From contig NC_135016.1 of the NCBI RefSeq assembly GCF_051020955.1, positions 13,684,501-13,748,500 of the forward strand: a DNA stretch of 64,000 bases, in the 5' to 3' direction. The position numbers and the translations under genes are program-made. The first letter of the stretch is position 1, and the number at the start of each line of letters is the position of its first letter. The notes beneath the pieces were generated by a model that saw only the letters and a program-made list of their open reading frames with translations, made no database searches and had not been told where the DNA came from. This document shows positions 11,457-22,797 of the stretch, in pieces. Source of the DNA: Megalopta genalis. Taxonomy: Eukaryota > Arthropoda > Insecta > Hymenoptera > Halictidae.

Positions 11457-11929
11457 TAACGTGTTGAGGTACTCTTAAAATTGACTATGCGACTGTTCAA
11501 AAATACGATTATTTGGCTAATGAAGTTTCATTGCTGCTAGAACACAAATTTGTTTAGAGTACAGCCTACGATAGTATTCTTTACGAGCTTCACACACGTA
11601 AATCGAAGTTAACAAACATTGAGAAATACCCGCAGACAATAAATTTACAACGTATGATGCATAAACGACAGGCGTGATGAAACATCTTCCAATAGTGAAA
11701 TTTATATCGTTGAAAATATGTTTCTTCATAAACACGTATGTAGAGTTATATATTCAACACTTATACGTATGCGTCAAAGTGAATGAGTCAATTTGCTAAA
11801 TTGTATCCACAGTCGATGCACGCATGTAGTAAATAAGATGAATATGTATATTCACGACTGACTAGGTATGAATTATTGCTATTAGAGGCGTCAATTTCCA
11901 TCCTGGTTTAGCAATAATGCACATACACA
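11457..11929. other. AT-rich DNA, no gene seen
   Basis: A 72-codon minus-strand frame at 11517-11735 has no domain. Nothing else is visible. Confidence 0.4.
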
Positions 11930-12660
11930 ACTATGCATATATTTTATTGTATCTATATGTATTTATTTGTTACAACTATATTTTTCATTAAATGAATTTT
12001 AATGTTTTTAATTTTAAACAGTAATTTATGTACTATGTATGTAGTAATTTATGTATTATGTATATAATAAATGTTTAATTTTAAGCATTTTAAACAGTAT
12101 CATCTAGTTCGCTAAAAAACATATATATTTTGAATACATATTTATTTTAATTTTAGTCACTAAATTAATATATTCATTATATTTTTATCGTATCTATATT
12201 TCTTCATTTATTGCAACTGTGTCAAATTTAAATAAAGAACAATATCTATTATTTTGTTAAAGAACGTTTTTATTTTGAATACATATTTGCTTTATTTTTA
12301 GTTATTGAATTACTGTATTCATTATATTTTTATTATATCTACATTTATTCATTTATTGCAACTATGTTATATTTGAACAAAAACAATAACTATTATTTTG
12401 TCAAAGAACATTTTTATTTTGAATACATATTTTTGCTTTACTTTTAGTTATTGAATTACTATAATCATTATATTTTTATTGTATCTACATATATTCATTT
12501 ATTGCAACTATGTTATATTTAAACAAAAAAACAATCTTGTAATTTCATTAAAGAATTTTCTACATTTTTAAACAGTACTATTTATTTTGTTAAAGAACAT
12601 TTTATATTTTGAACATATATTTATTTTGCTTTTAGTTATTGCATTAATACATTATAGAAA
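11930..12660. repeat. Tandem array, about 155-bp unit
   Basis: Each unit contains TTTTGTTAAAGAAC, TTTATTTTGAATACATATTT, TTTTAGTTATTGAATTA, ATTATATTTTTATTGTATCT and ATTTATTGCAACTATGTTAT blocks in that order. Clear units start near 12105, 12255, 12400 and 12580, with a partial unit from about 11930. A detached unit occurs at 13555-13715. Confidence 0.85.
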
Positions 12661-13554
12661 ACGTTGTCTAATAAATAAATAAATTCAATTACTGCAGCAG
12701 CGATAACAGAGATTTCAACAATTGAACACTTTCATGTAATATTTTACAAGAAACATGCATGCGTCGATCAGTAAGTATAGATATTCACTAAATTTTACGC
12801 TTTCACTGTAATATACGTAGAAAATTGCTGAGAACATGATCTTCGGTTACTTTCTTCTATGCACTTTATGCAAAGTAGAACTATACTTTTCGCCGCCCCC
12901 ACAGCCTGAAATGGATATTTTTTAGAAATTGAAATTTACATTCGCGCTGATTTGCTGATCGCTCTCTAAAAATTCATTCAGTTTCTGAACGCGTGCGTAA
13001 CAATTCTAAGTACGACATATGCTGTTTCGTCTTGCAACAGAAGATAATAAAATCGTGGAAAATTAATGATCGCCGGTGTTTTTAGTATTGAGTTATATTA
13101 CAGGGTAGCATAACCAAAAGTTATGGTTTTATCTTAGAGTAATATACAGACACGGCTTGCGGTCTTTAAAATAATTTATGGATCAGTCTCGTCCCTGCAA
13201 TCATGAAGTACTCACCAGTATCACCTTCAACTCCAAACTTTATTACCGTCGCAAAACTAACTTGCGCTGGGAGAGTTAATACCCTCATACTTTTCATTTA
13301 AAATGGTATGTTAACGCAACATAGTCTTGCAAATGATTTACAGCTTTCTGTGGATCCCTCAGCGTGTAATTTCTCGTGTACTAATGGCCGGGTAATGGTG
13401 TATTAATTTAATTATCGAGAAATTGAAAGTGATTATCGTAAACAGACTGCGCGGATTTCATGCATTCGTGGCGCAATTGAAAACAATTTAGATGATTTAG
13501 AAGATTGTGTAATTAATTTGTACTTATTGAAATTGTTAAAGAAGGAAAAGATAA
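12661..13554. other. Unique DNA, no gene seen
   Basis: Moderately AT-rich, no open frame of 60 codons or more. TATTACAGGGTAGCATAACC near 13090 carries a CAGGG word but no matching end. Confidence 0.4.
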
Positions 13555-13715
13555 CAAAAAACAGCATCTATTATTTTGTTAAAGAACGCTCTTTTATTTT
13601 GAATACATATTTGCTTTACTTTTAGTAATTGAATTAATATATTCTCTTCATATTTTTATTGTATCTACAAGGATTTATTTATTGCAATTATGTTATGTTT
13701 AATGAAAAAACAGTA
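13555..13715. repeat. Detached copy of the 155-bp repeat unit
   Basis: The blocks ATTATTTTGTTAAAGAACGC, GAATACATATTTGCTTTACT and TTATTTATTGCAATTATGTT occur in the same order as in the array at 11930-12660, about 900 bp away in the same orientation. Confidence 0.8.
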
Positions 13716-15140
13716 TCTTGTAAAAATATGCCCGGCATTTTGCATGAAGATCCGCGTAATCTGTAATCAGCGTAAAAACGCTGATTCAATGATGTTGAAT
13801 TGGGACTGTCAACAATCTATTCATTAATATTTTTTAATGTTACAAGATTAAAGATCTTTGACTGGTTATTAATATGTACATGTAGCTTTTATTTTCCCAT
13901 TTATTCATTCGTATAGAAGTTTTATAAAGCTTATAGAAATTTATAAAAATTATATAATAAAATCTGGTAATTAAATTTAGTAATGTAACGTAGTAATAAA
14001 ATCTAGTAATAAAACTTAGGAATAAAAAATAGTTCTAAGTAATAGTTCTAGTAAACTGCAATGTACATATCTTTAAATCTTTGCATTTGGCTTTTTTTAT
14101 ACTACTAGCGTACGATAGTTCTTGTAAGAAATAACAGAATTATTTAATGAAACTTCATAGTTATTTCAGTGTTTATTTCTTTGTTATAAATGTAAACTGT
14201 GTTTTTTAATTGAGTCATTTAAAAATTGCTGAATGAAGAGATGTTTAAAACTTTCAAGCAACAAAATCAGTGACTATAATAGAATGCAGATTAAATAGAA
14301 AAGTAATGTGGTTAAAATGGTACCCTTTGAAAAGAGTTTAGAAAGTGAACTCCAAGTGAAAGTGACTTCCCAGGACCGATTTTATAGGAATTGACTTCTT
14401 CCAAGCGTTTCTTAGAATTTAGTCGTACTGAAGGAAGATCGCAGACTATTTCCGCAAAATAGTAAATAAACTCTAATCAATTGGATGTCTAAACAGAATA
14501 ACGAATTACGTAATTAACAAATACGTAATACATTTACAAATATAAAATTGTTTCTTAAAAATACTTCATAGTATTGATATTGTGAGATATTTGTAAATGA
14601 TTTATATTATAAACAGAGAAGGAGATTTAATATTTATGAACAGAAATATTGTTTCTTGGAGAAGCTCTTATTTTCCAGTATTTTAGAGAACCATTATAAC
14701 ATCTTTAAGTTAAATGCAAAGCAATTACATAAAATTGAACAAGGCAACCATCTCATTTTTGTTTTTTAAATTAATCTTTCAGTCTTCTAGACTAGAATAA
14801 ACCAAATACAAATAGAAATATTGATTGTTTGTTACACATAATCGCTTACAATATATGAAAGAGCCATGACAGTTCAAAATTCCAAAACTGATATTAGTAT
14901 TATTCTATTATACGGTTCTGGTCAGTGTGCAACGAATAATATCTGTTTGCAACCGTTTTTAAATTATATATAGACTGTCTCACTCGCATGCTATAAATTT
15001 CACGTCATCCATCATGCCATAGTGATTGAAATATATAAGTTCTGTTCTATGGTGAACGCACTATTAGTGAGTATCTAATTGTATAGTCCGATACGTCAAT
15101 TTTATGAAAAGAAACCGGGGATTGGGTATAACATGTCATT
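13716..15140. other. AT-rich DNA, no gene seen
   Basis: At about 13740-13768 GCATGAAGATCCGCGTAATCTG looks like a minus-orientation terminus of the ACTGCGG hairpin family. At 13960-14060 AATAAAATCTAGTAATAAAA forms a short degenerate tandem run. No open frame of 60 codons or more. Confidence 0.4.
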
Positions 15141-15785
15141 AAAAAAATCCAACTGCAAATGGTATTGAATAAATCCCAATTTTATTGCAATATTTTAAGT
15201 TTAACACGATGTGCATAGAACTAATAACCCTGCAATAGGGTTCCTAGCTTAAATATAAAAAAAACTAGAACTGCCAAAGTTTAGTCATTTTGACTGTTTT
15301 CTGACTTCTCCTTTTAGAGTCACTGAAATTATTAAACTATTTCAACGAAAAATTTTTTGATAAACTTCTTTATTCAAACATTTTCTATAATAGACGCCAT
15401 ACGAAGTTTGAATAGATGCAATTTTTTTTTATTGTTACGAAACAATACACATTAGTCGCGTTTAGAGATTGATAGTACTAGCGTTAACATCATTGTTCAA
15501 CCTCGAAAATATTCGTACGATGTCTATTATAAAATATGCTTGAATAAAGAAGTTCGTCGAAAAATTTCTCGTAGAAATATTTTAATAATTTTCCAGAGTG
15601 GCTGTAAAAGGAGAAGTCAGAAAATAGTCAAAATGACTAGTTCAGCAGTTCTAGTCTTCTTTTTTTATTTAAGCTAGAAACCTGTTGCAGAATTATTAGC
15701 TAAATGCACATTGTGTGAAACTTGAAATATTCCAACAAAATTGGGACAAAATTGGGATTTATCCAGTACGATTGGATTTTCTTTT
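15141..15785. repeat. Inverted duplication of about 645 bp
   Basis: The left half (from about 15141) and right half (to about 15785) are diverged reverse complements with arms of roughly 260 bp. Matching pairs include AAATCCCAATTTT against AAAATTGGGATTT, CTAGCTTAAATA against TATTTAAGCTAG, CTGACTTCTCCTTTTA against TAAAAGGAGAAGTCAG, and AACTTCTTTATTCAA against TTGAATAAAGAAGTT. The loop (about 15412-15515) contains the 5' half of a TTAA-2 MITE. The arms are interrupted by small indels, so the duplication is not recent. Confidence 0.85.
15263..15483 (-). mobile_element. TTAA-2 MITE copy, degraded, inside the inverted duplication
   Basis: Read on the minus strand the element begins beside TTAA (15484-15487) with GCTAGTACTATCAA, continues with CTCTAAACGCGACTAATGTG (compare CCTAAACGTGACTAATGTAC at 10908) and ends with GGCAGTTCTAGT. 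The outer TTAA is eroded to A-rich sequence. Its 3' half is repeated in opposite orientation in the right arm of the inverted duplication, so the duplication happened after the MITE arrived. Confidence 0.65.
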
Positions 15786-15799
15786 AAAGTGTTCCCCTA

Positions 15800-16570
15800 T
15801 TCTACAGCATTTCAGCTTTTACGTAAGGAACGCGGCGCCACGTTATCCCGTTTCTCTCAAAAGTTCTTCGATTTCGACTGCACTTTTTCATTTCACCCGA
15901 CTGCGCACCGTTCCGGGCGGTGAATCAAAACGAAAATCTCGAAGAACGCCACACAACTCAGACACCGTATCGCGTCGATGCGACGCGATTCTTCTTCGTA
16001 ATAAATACCCTAGAGGGCTGTAAAAGACGGGGACCATATGATACAAGAGTAGCAATGATCCTAGCCGCGGCGTCCATGTTTTTCAGGGTGACACGGCCCC
16101 TACTGTTTCTCGAGCGACTGGATGAAGTGCTCCCTGTCACGCGCTCGGACCTTCAAACCGGGCCAATGAAACGAATATGAATGTGATACTTTCAGCACTG
16201 CCGGCTTGCCTCGGCACCGTCTCCGCTGGCCGCGCATAAATAACGCATAACTCCATCCCCGATGAAACCGCCCTGTTACGCGGCCTAGGTGGCTGCCCTA
16301 GGAGAAGAATTCTTCGGGCCGGGGAAGAGGGGCGACCTTGGGAATAGGCGAGAGCCGGGACGGTTCGGGAGAAAAATCTTCCGAGGTATACGTATCACCA
16401 GGAGGCAAAGCGTGATTCCATTAGTCAGAACCTCACCACCGACAACCACGGTTTAAAGCACCGTTTACACGCTTCGGCTACTTGCCTCGCCCGCAGCGGA
16501 TTACTTTTCGGCCGGTTTCGGGGTTCTGGAACTGGTCCGGTCGCGTTTCCGGGTCACTCGGCCGCGTTCG
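15800..16570. other. GC-rich island
   Basis: CpG-rich, with frames at 15715-16023, 15920-16180 and (minus) 16478-16864 that overlap and lack domains. GGCCGCGCATAAATAACGCA near 16230 contains an ATAAATA box, which could be an AT-rich motif or a chance TATA-like word. No transcript boundary can be set. Confidence 0.35.
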
Positions 16571-17279
16571 TGATCCCGATAGGGCAGTCTGATACGCGAC
16601 ACTTGTGTACAAGGAACGCAATGTAACTGATGGCAAGGTGCATCGATTTTTTATACAGATTGAATTATACGATACAAGGATCACGAAAGTATGGATTAGA
16701 GGTGCTACCAAGACCTGGTCTGACCGTGAGAGGGCAACAAAGGTGAAAGAAAAAGTGAGTGGAAGAGAATGATAAACCGTCTGTTTAAAAGTAATTATCT
16801 GTTTAGAGTCGTAGGGCCGGTTACTGTGGCGTAATTGCTGTGCCTTTCGTTCGTTTTGAGGCATAATTAACTTTATATTTATCGAATAAAATGTATTACA
16901 TTTTTGTATTAAAAATAATCCAAATGAAAGAATGATAAAATTTATTATGTCTTATTCGATAAATATATTTTTAACATTTTGGCATGTATAGATTACATTT
17001 TAAGAAATAAGTCAAAATTTTCGAAAATGTCTTACGACAATGTGATACCAATCACCTCGTATGTAGAATCCAGGAGTAGAATATGTACTTGCTAATAACC
17101 TACGACGTTGATGCAACTATAATTACCAAAAAGAAAGAATGGAACATTTTACTAATCAAATTCAGCTTTTTCCAAATAAAATTAACCACTTCACGAATCA
17201 AAATTGCGGGTCATTTAATAAATACAAATAAGTGAAGTACAATAATTACAAATAATTACAAATAATTTAAGAATTTAAT
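16571..17279. other. AT-rich DNA, no gene seen
   Basis: An imperfect inverted relation exists between TTTATATTTATCGAATAAAA (16871) and TTATTCGATAAATATATTT (16951), about 110 bp across, with no further element features. Confidence 0.4.
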
Positions 17280-17535
17280 TTGAAAGCAGATTAATATGAT
17301 TCGCAAAAAGGTAAATAATGCCTGCAAAAAGAGTCAATTTTATTTGAAAAAAGAATGTTGAATATGAACTACAAAAGAATTCGTTTGAAGTGCAGAAAGA
17401 TGATTAGGATCTAGAAAACGATTAATTTGGAGTGCAAGATGGTGAATCTGATGTACAAAATTATTAATTTGAAATTCAATATGAAACATAATGTACGAAA
17501 GGATTAATTTTTAGTGCAAAACCTGTGAGGGATAG
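17280..17535. repeat. Minisatellite related to the 10.2-kb array
   Basis: Recurring AGTGCARAARGATG-type blocks (about 17389, 17434, 17514) alternate with ATTAATTTG and GAACTACAAAAGAATT-type blocks. Sequence and alternation match the minisatellite at 10230-10440, in a more diverged state. Confidence 0.65.
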
Positions 17536-17559
17536 TATGGGTAAAAGAGAATAACTTGA

Positions 17560-18065
17560 AATTTTCAATGAATTGAACGTTAGCGAAGAAGGCTGCTTAA
17601 TAAATTATCCGACGGGACTAACAATAGAGCACCATGCCCATAGTGCCAAGAATAGCCTGAGATCTCGCAGCTCCCAAATTGGAGGCAAACAGTTCGCCAG
17701 CCGTTTCCCGCAAGATTATCGGACACCCTGTCGATCTACACGAAACCACACTGGAAAGCTCCCGAACTGTATTTCACCTGGGCTTCCCACGGCAATGCGA
17801 AACAACAACGGGACAAAGAGGGTCGAGTGAAATATTTGAGGGAAAAAAAGGAAAGGTAGCGCCTACCTTTCCACGTGGGGGCATCGAATTGCGTACATTA
17901 ACACCACAACAGCGGCGCAACAGCGGCGCAAGGAAGCAGCCGAAGAAGGATGCATCAACAGGCGTTGACCGCATGCGGTGTAAACTCGCCTTCAGGGGAC
18001 CTCGAGTTACCCTCGAAACCCCTGGCAGGGGGTCCGTACACCGGCTTCTCCTTCCTCTTTTTTAA
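17560..18065. other. GC-rich island
   Basis: Frames at 17573-17830, 17679-18065 and (minus) 17774-17974 overlap without a domain. CAACAGCGGCGCAACAGCGG near 17907 is a short direct duplication of 11 bases. Confidence 0.35.
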
Positions 18066-18134
18066 AAGTAAGGATGCCTGTCACCGATAGTGATTTGTTG
18101 AGTGTATTTGCATTTTAGATTTAGGCTGCCGCGC

Positions 18135-18187
18135 CTGCTGCTGCTCCTCTCTCGCTCTCTTTCTCTCTCTCTCTCTCTCTCTCTATA

Positions 18188-18236
<49 letters not shown>

Positions 18237-18350
18237 TTCGCTCTTTCTTTCTATCTTTCTATTTTTCTCTCTTTCTATCTCCCTCTCTTTTTATACTTCT
18301 ATTTCTCCCTTCTCTCTCTCTCTCTCTTCCTTTCTCTACCCCTATCCTTC
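18135..18350. repeat. CT-rich microsatellite
   Basis: Long (CT)n with TTTCT and TATCT interruptions. It produces a meaningless Leu/Ser open frame (18102-18353). Pyrimidine tracts like this can form triplex DNA; no such role is shown. Confidence 0.95.
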
Positions 18351-18639
18351 TGACCCTCCCTATCACGTCTTCGTCCTCATTGCACCCTTGACCGAGCCGA
18401 TTCTTCAATTTTCGTTCGATTTGCACAATACTGCTGGAAATCGAAGAACTGTTTGAACATTTCAAGTTTCAACAATAGTTTTCTATAAAGATAGAAATTG
18501 TCGGTAATGAACAGATAGACCTACCTGCAAAAGGAGGGATTGCAGAAAGCCTGTTGGCAAATGTTGAGATTCAATTTATTAATCTAGCTAACAGATACCT
18601 AAAATTGAAGCAATTACATACCAGAGTTAGGCATTATTA

Positions 18640-19470
18640 GGATTCATTCGAATAAATATTTATCTAAGATAATTATCCGAATGATTTCCTCTTAGTCGAA
18701 TATTTTATTTGGATAATTCATTATTCGTCATAAATTGTTCAATCTATTTATTCGAATAATTAATTAGTCCTCATAAATTATTTTATCTATTTATTCGAAT
18801 AATTCTTTATTCGAATGATTCTTCACTCAAATAATTCTTTATTCGAATGATTCTTCACTCAAATAATTCTTTATTCGAATAATTCTTTACTCAAATAATT
18901 CCTTATTCGAATAATTCTTTATTCGAGTAATTCTTTGTTCGAATGATTCTTTATTCCAATAATTCTTTGTTCAAATAATTCTTTATTCAAATAATTCTTT
19001 ATTCGAATGATTCTTTATTCCAATAATTCTTTGTTCAAATAATTCTTTATTCAAATAATTCTTTATCCGAATAATTCTTTACTTAAATAATTCTGTATTC
19101 GAAAGATTCTTCACTCAAATAATTCTGTATTCGAATGATTCTTCACTCAAATAATTCTTTATTCGAATAATTCTTTACTCAAATAATTCTTTATTGGAAT
19201 AATTCGAAAAATTCTTTACTCGAATAATTCGAAAAAATAATATGGTAGAAATAAATCGATAAACTATGAAAAAACACTTTATTTTCTATCATTTTCATTC
19301 AAATTAATTATTTTCTATATGAATTCTTATTCGAATAAAATTTTATTCGGGTACATTTTCATCTAGACAAACTATTCGATTGAATATTTATTCGGTAGCG
19401 TAAAATACAATTTTATTGGAATACATTTTTATCTCAATAAATTTGTACTCCATTGAATATTTATTCGATA
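18640..19470. repeat. Array of ATTCGAATAATTCTTT-type units
   Basis: Dozens of 17-18-bp units of the form AATAATTCTTTATTCG with variants (ATGATTCTTCACTCAA). Pairs of variant units alternate to give 36-bp and longer periods, most regular at 18770-19230. TTCGAA in each unit is self-complementary. After 19240 units become sparse but TTATTCG phrases continue to about 19470. Confidence 0.9.
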
Positions 19471-19649
19471 GTACCGAATAAGATTTTTATGCTATATACA
19501 CGACAAAACTTAAGAAACTTTACATATCGTTAACAATTTCGTAAAAGTTGATATTTTAACAAATATACGTCTCATTAAATTAAAAATACATATTACAGTG
19601 AAACATATATATATATATATATAAAACAATTCGAATAATGCCGAGCTTT

Positions 19650-20110
19650 CTTACTGATTGCGAGTACAAAAATACTTCGTTGACCCGCTGTATCGGCCAA
19701 CTGCTTCGATTTCTAGTTTCTAGTCCGCCCGTAGCGTCTCTCGAGGGGTGGAACACGGGGGTGAGACGCAGGGATGAAAGCGGGGAATTTGGTTGGTCCA
19801 GGAATGACATTAGTCATATACTATGCCCCGACTGCCGGCCCGGGGACTTGTTTATGCACGTTTAAAGAATGATTAGGCGACGGAGTCGCGACGGGGGGCG
19901 CGTTGCCATCCCCCTTTCTCTAGGGCCCCTCCCCACGCTCCCTCGTCGAACTGCTTTTACTCGTGATTTTTCTTTCCGCTTGCGCCGCACATGTCACCGC
20001 TTCGGATCCCTGCGTGAAAATGACAACACACTTTCTTCGTAGGCCCAGGAATCCTTTCCCTTTCGGTTTCGGAAGGTTACTTGATCTGCCGTTGCTCCAA
20101 GAATTCTGCT
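19650..20110. other. GC-rich island
   Basis: CpG-rich from about 19680, preceded by an (AT)n run at 19604-19622. Frames 19580-19810 (minus) and 19638-19865 (plus) overlap and carry no domain. ATTAGTCATATACTATGCC and TTTATGCACG words are compatible with regulatory DNA but not diagnostic. Confidence 0.35.
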
Positions 20111-20295
20111 GAATCCTCTTTCTGTAATATTAGGATGAAACGTATTAGGTCGAAGCAAAACTAATCTCTCTACTTTTCAAAATTGTAGTCTTTTTAAAAA
20201 TTTAATCTAGCACGATCTTTAAATGATTTATGATACGAATATAATGGAAGTACAAGGTTATTTGTACATACATATACATTTGTATATACAACATA

Positions 20296-20544
20296 TGAGC
20301 CGTTTATTTTGAAAGTGGTATAAGTCACTTTATAGTGACTTACCACCACTTTAAAGTGGTGATTTTTTAATGTTTATACGAAATTATTTGTACTGAGAAA
20401 AATATCAGTATCCTGAGATAACAAATACAAGTAAATCTTCTCGAAAGTTAGCATCCATATTTTTAAACGTGTTAAAACGCAAGCCCTTAAATATATCGAC
20501 TTAAAAACAAAGTGACTTATGCCACTTTCAAAATAAACGGCTCA
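20296..20544. mobile_element. TA-flanked MITE with TGAGCCGTTTATTTTG ends
   Basis: About 35 bp of terminal inverted repeat: left TGAGCCGTTTATTTTGAAAG continuing into TGGTATAAGTCACTTT; right is the complement with one substitution (GGCATAAG). TA flanks both ends (20294-20295 and 20545-20546). Next to the left end AAGTCACTTTATAGTGACTT and CACCACTTTAAAGTGGTG make two further short hairpins. 249 bp, no coding capacity; a Tc1/mariner-type origin is inferred from the TA. Confidence 0.88.
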
Positions 20545-21055
20545 TATATATATGTCCGGAATTATATTCATGTGTAATACGAATATAATATAAAGTCATA
20601 AATGTAATGTAAAAAATAAATATCATCCCTATTATATTTTTTCACTCTTCTCAATTCTGAAAGGTTAACGTTCGTTCAATTTTAACGTTCTTAATTATTT
20701 GTTAATAGACATAATCATTGCCATTATTTTTAATTGAGTACTTCTATTAATTCATATCTGTGTTCATACCAATCGATTAAAATTTGTAATTTACTTATTT
20801 ATCAATATTAATATTTCAATCGTCAATATTGATTAGTGATTAAAACGAATGTATTTTAATTGCGATTAACGATTGACAGTGATAATGAAATCGCTAATCG
20901 TCGATTAATTTTTTGCTCAACTTTATTTATATTTATATTTTGCTCAACAATAATTTTGCAATGTCAGCGTTATTTATTCATTCTAATAGGAATTAGGATT
21001 AATGGGAATCTATATTTCTTATTAGAAATCCTAATAGGAATACTATATTTGTATA
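20545..21055. other. AT-rich DNA, no gene seen
   Basis: Short degenerate runs such as AATCGTCAATATTGATTAGTG around 20815 show local symmetry. A 70-codon frame at 20860-21072 is domain-free and runs into the next MITE. Confidence 0.4.
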
Positions 21056-21198
21056 CAGTAAATTCTCCCTAATTTCCTTTCAGTTTGTAAACAAAAATAG
21101 ACAATTTGGGAAAAGGAGATACGATTATTCGAGTCATGCACCTCGTTTTTATAATTGTTGACAATTGGCAATTATAAAAATGAGTCGCGAATTTACTG
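21056..21198. mobile_element. TA-flanked hairpin MITE, family TA-1 copy 3 (deleted)
   Basis: TA at 21054-21055 and 21199-21200 bracket CAGTAAATTCTCCCTAATT on the left and GAATTTACTG on the right. The left arm and core stem are intact, but most of the right arm is missing: the core GAGTCGCGA runs directly into the terminal ATTTACTG. At 143 bp it is the shortest family member. Confidence 0.85.
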
Positions 21199-21200
21199 TA

Positions 21201-21910
21201 TTTCTATTTTCTATTATTCCTAATATAGAATTATACTAAATACGATGTTTCATTAAGTTTTCGTTTAAATATCAATAAAGATGTGAAAGTTGCTATAATT
21301 CACACCACTGTACATAATCATTTATTGTTTCCTTGTACCCTGTTAAATATACTTATTGCATTATGCGAATTCCGTCATCCATGAATCAAGGTCCCACAAG
21401 CAAATTCGTGCTTTATGAAGTGGTACGAATCCCATTGAAGTCCCGCGCGATTCATTGACACCGTAATCCCTCGTTGTTCCAACAGTTGCAAGAACCATAA
21501 TCACGTAATCTCGTGTCGGTAGGTTCTCCGGTCTGAAACCGGTGCCCCCTTTTTTGGGACCAACTTGCGTATTTGCCCGCCGGGAGGCTCCAGTTAGCAG
21601 CGCCTTTTACTACGTAACCTGCCGTTATTATTATTAATTTTAGGCTTTTTGCGGCAGCCAGTAGTTATTCCTCGGTTTACTGCTGTGAGAAAGCTCGGTG
21701 GACTGGAAATTGGTCAGGGCTGTACCAACAAATCCGTTCGCTCGTTTCCATCGTTCTCCCTTTTTTGCAGTCATCTCTGACCAGTAGGCTCTTCAACTTC
21801 TTCGTACCGTGTAGTTTCTTAATCAGGTCGTCCGCGTTGTACTTAAAATTTTCTTACGCGGACATTGGATCGATAATCCTTTAATCCTCGAACGAAGGAC
21901 CTTCCTGATA
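21201..21910. other. Unique DNA with GC-richer part from about 21370
   Basis: Balanced-composition stretch between 21370 and 21910 with no frame of 60 codons. GGTCTGAAACCGGTGCCCCC and similar words do not match anything I recognise. Confidence 0.35.
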
Positions 21911-22797
21911 AAGTATAGCTGGGCATGCTTACGATCATTTATCTTCTTATTTAGCAATCTTTTTCAGCATATTTTTTATGGCATTTTTTCTAGATACGTT
22001 AGTTTTTCTGTAGGCTTCGACGAAACATGCGAAAATTGAAATTAGTTGACAGAAACTTGACATTCAGATATCAGCTTTTCTAGTCCGGGTCCAGATAGAC
22101 CCTGAGTCCGCCCTTCGAATGTTAAAATGCACGTATGCTGTTAGTTCCAGTTTAATAGTTATCATCGAATTGCAATTTTTTACGAGAAATGAATGTTTTC
22201 TGCATAAGTTACCAGAAGTAGGAGTCGATAAGAAAAAATTAGTTCTTTTCTTAATAATTTTAATAAGTTACTGATAATATAACGGCATTCTTACGTTATT
22301 TTTGTCGCATATATATTAATTCGCAGGCTAGCGCCAAATATCTTTGTAAGATAACTTTATTACGTTCTTTAACAAAATAAGTACGTGGAGAAAAAGAAAT
22401 TATTTTATTATAATATTATTCCTTCTAATGGCTTGAGTGGATTCACGTGCAAGAAATTAGTGTTACCAATCATTTCGCTATTTAATAATAATGTTAAATG
22501 TAAAATAGTGTATACCAAATGTTACATAATGTAGAATGTTATACACGACAGTCTTTGAGGCTAAGAAATGTATCATCGATTACATTACCTGTAATTTAAC
22601 ACTTTGACTGTCACGGCGAAAGCCTAAAAAATTTCATGAAATTCAAGCATTTCGTTTAATCAAATTAAAGTTGCAAATTGTATGACATAAATTACTTTTT
22701 CAACATTCTTACGTTTGACGTATCATTATGAAATTGGAAAGAAATAATAGCTTAGTTATTTAGAAATTGAAATAAGTAATCCATTCCTTTTTTCTAA
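21911..22797. other. AT-rich DNA, no gene seen
   Basis: TTAACACTTTGACTGTCACGGCG at 22598 looks like a TTAA-type element end, but no matching right end was found. ACGTTCTTTAACAAAATAAG at 22364 is a reverse-orientation phrase from the 155-bp repeat family. Confidence 0.35.

Noticed and set aside
18102..18353. Leu/Ser open frame
   Set aside because: It is the translation of a CT microsatellite.
22598..22625. TTAACACTTTGACTGTCACG as a TTAA-element left end
   Set aside because: No matching inverted end was found in the following kilobase; a solo word is not enough.
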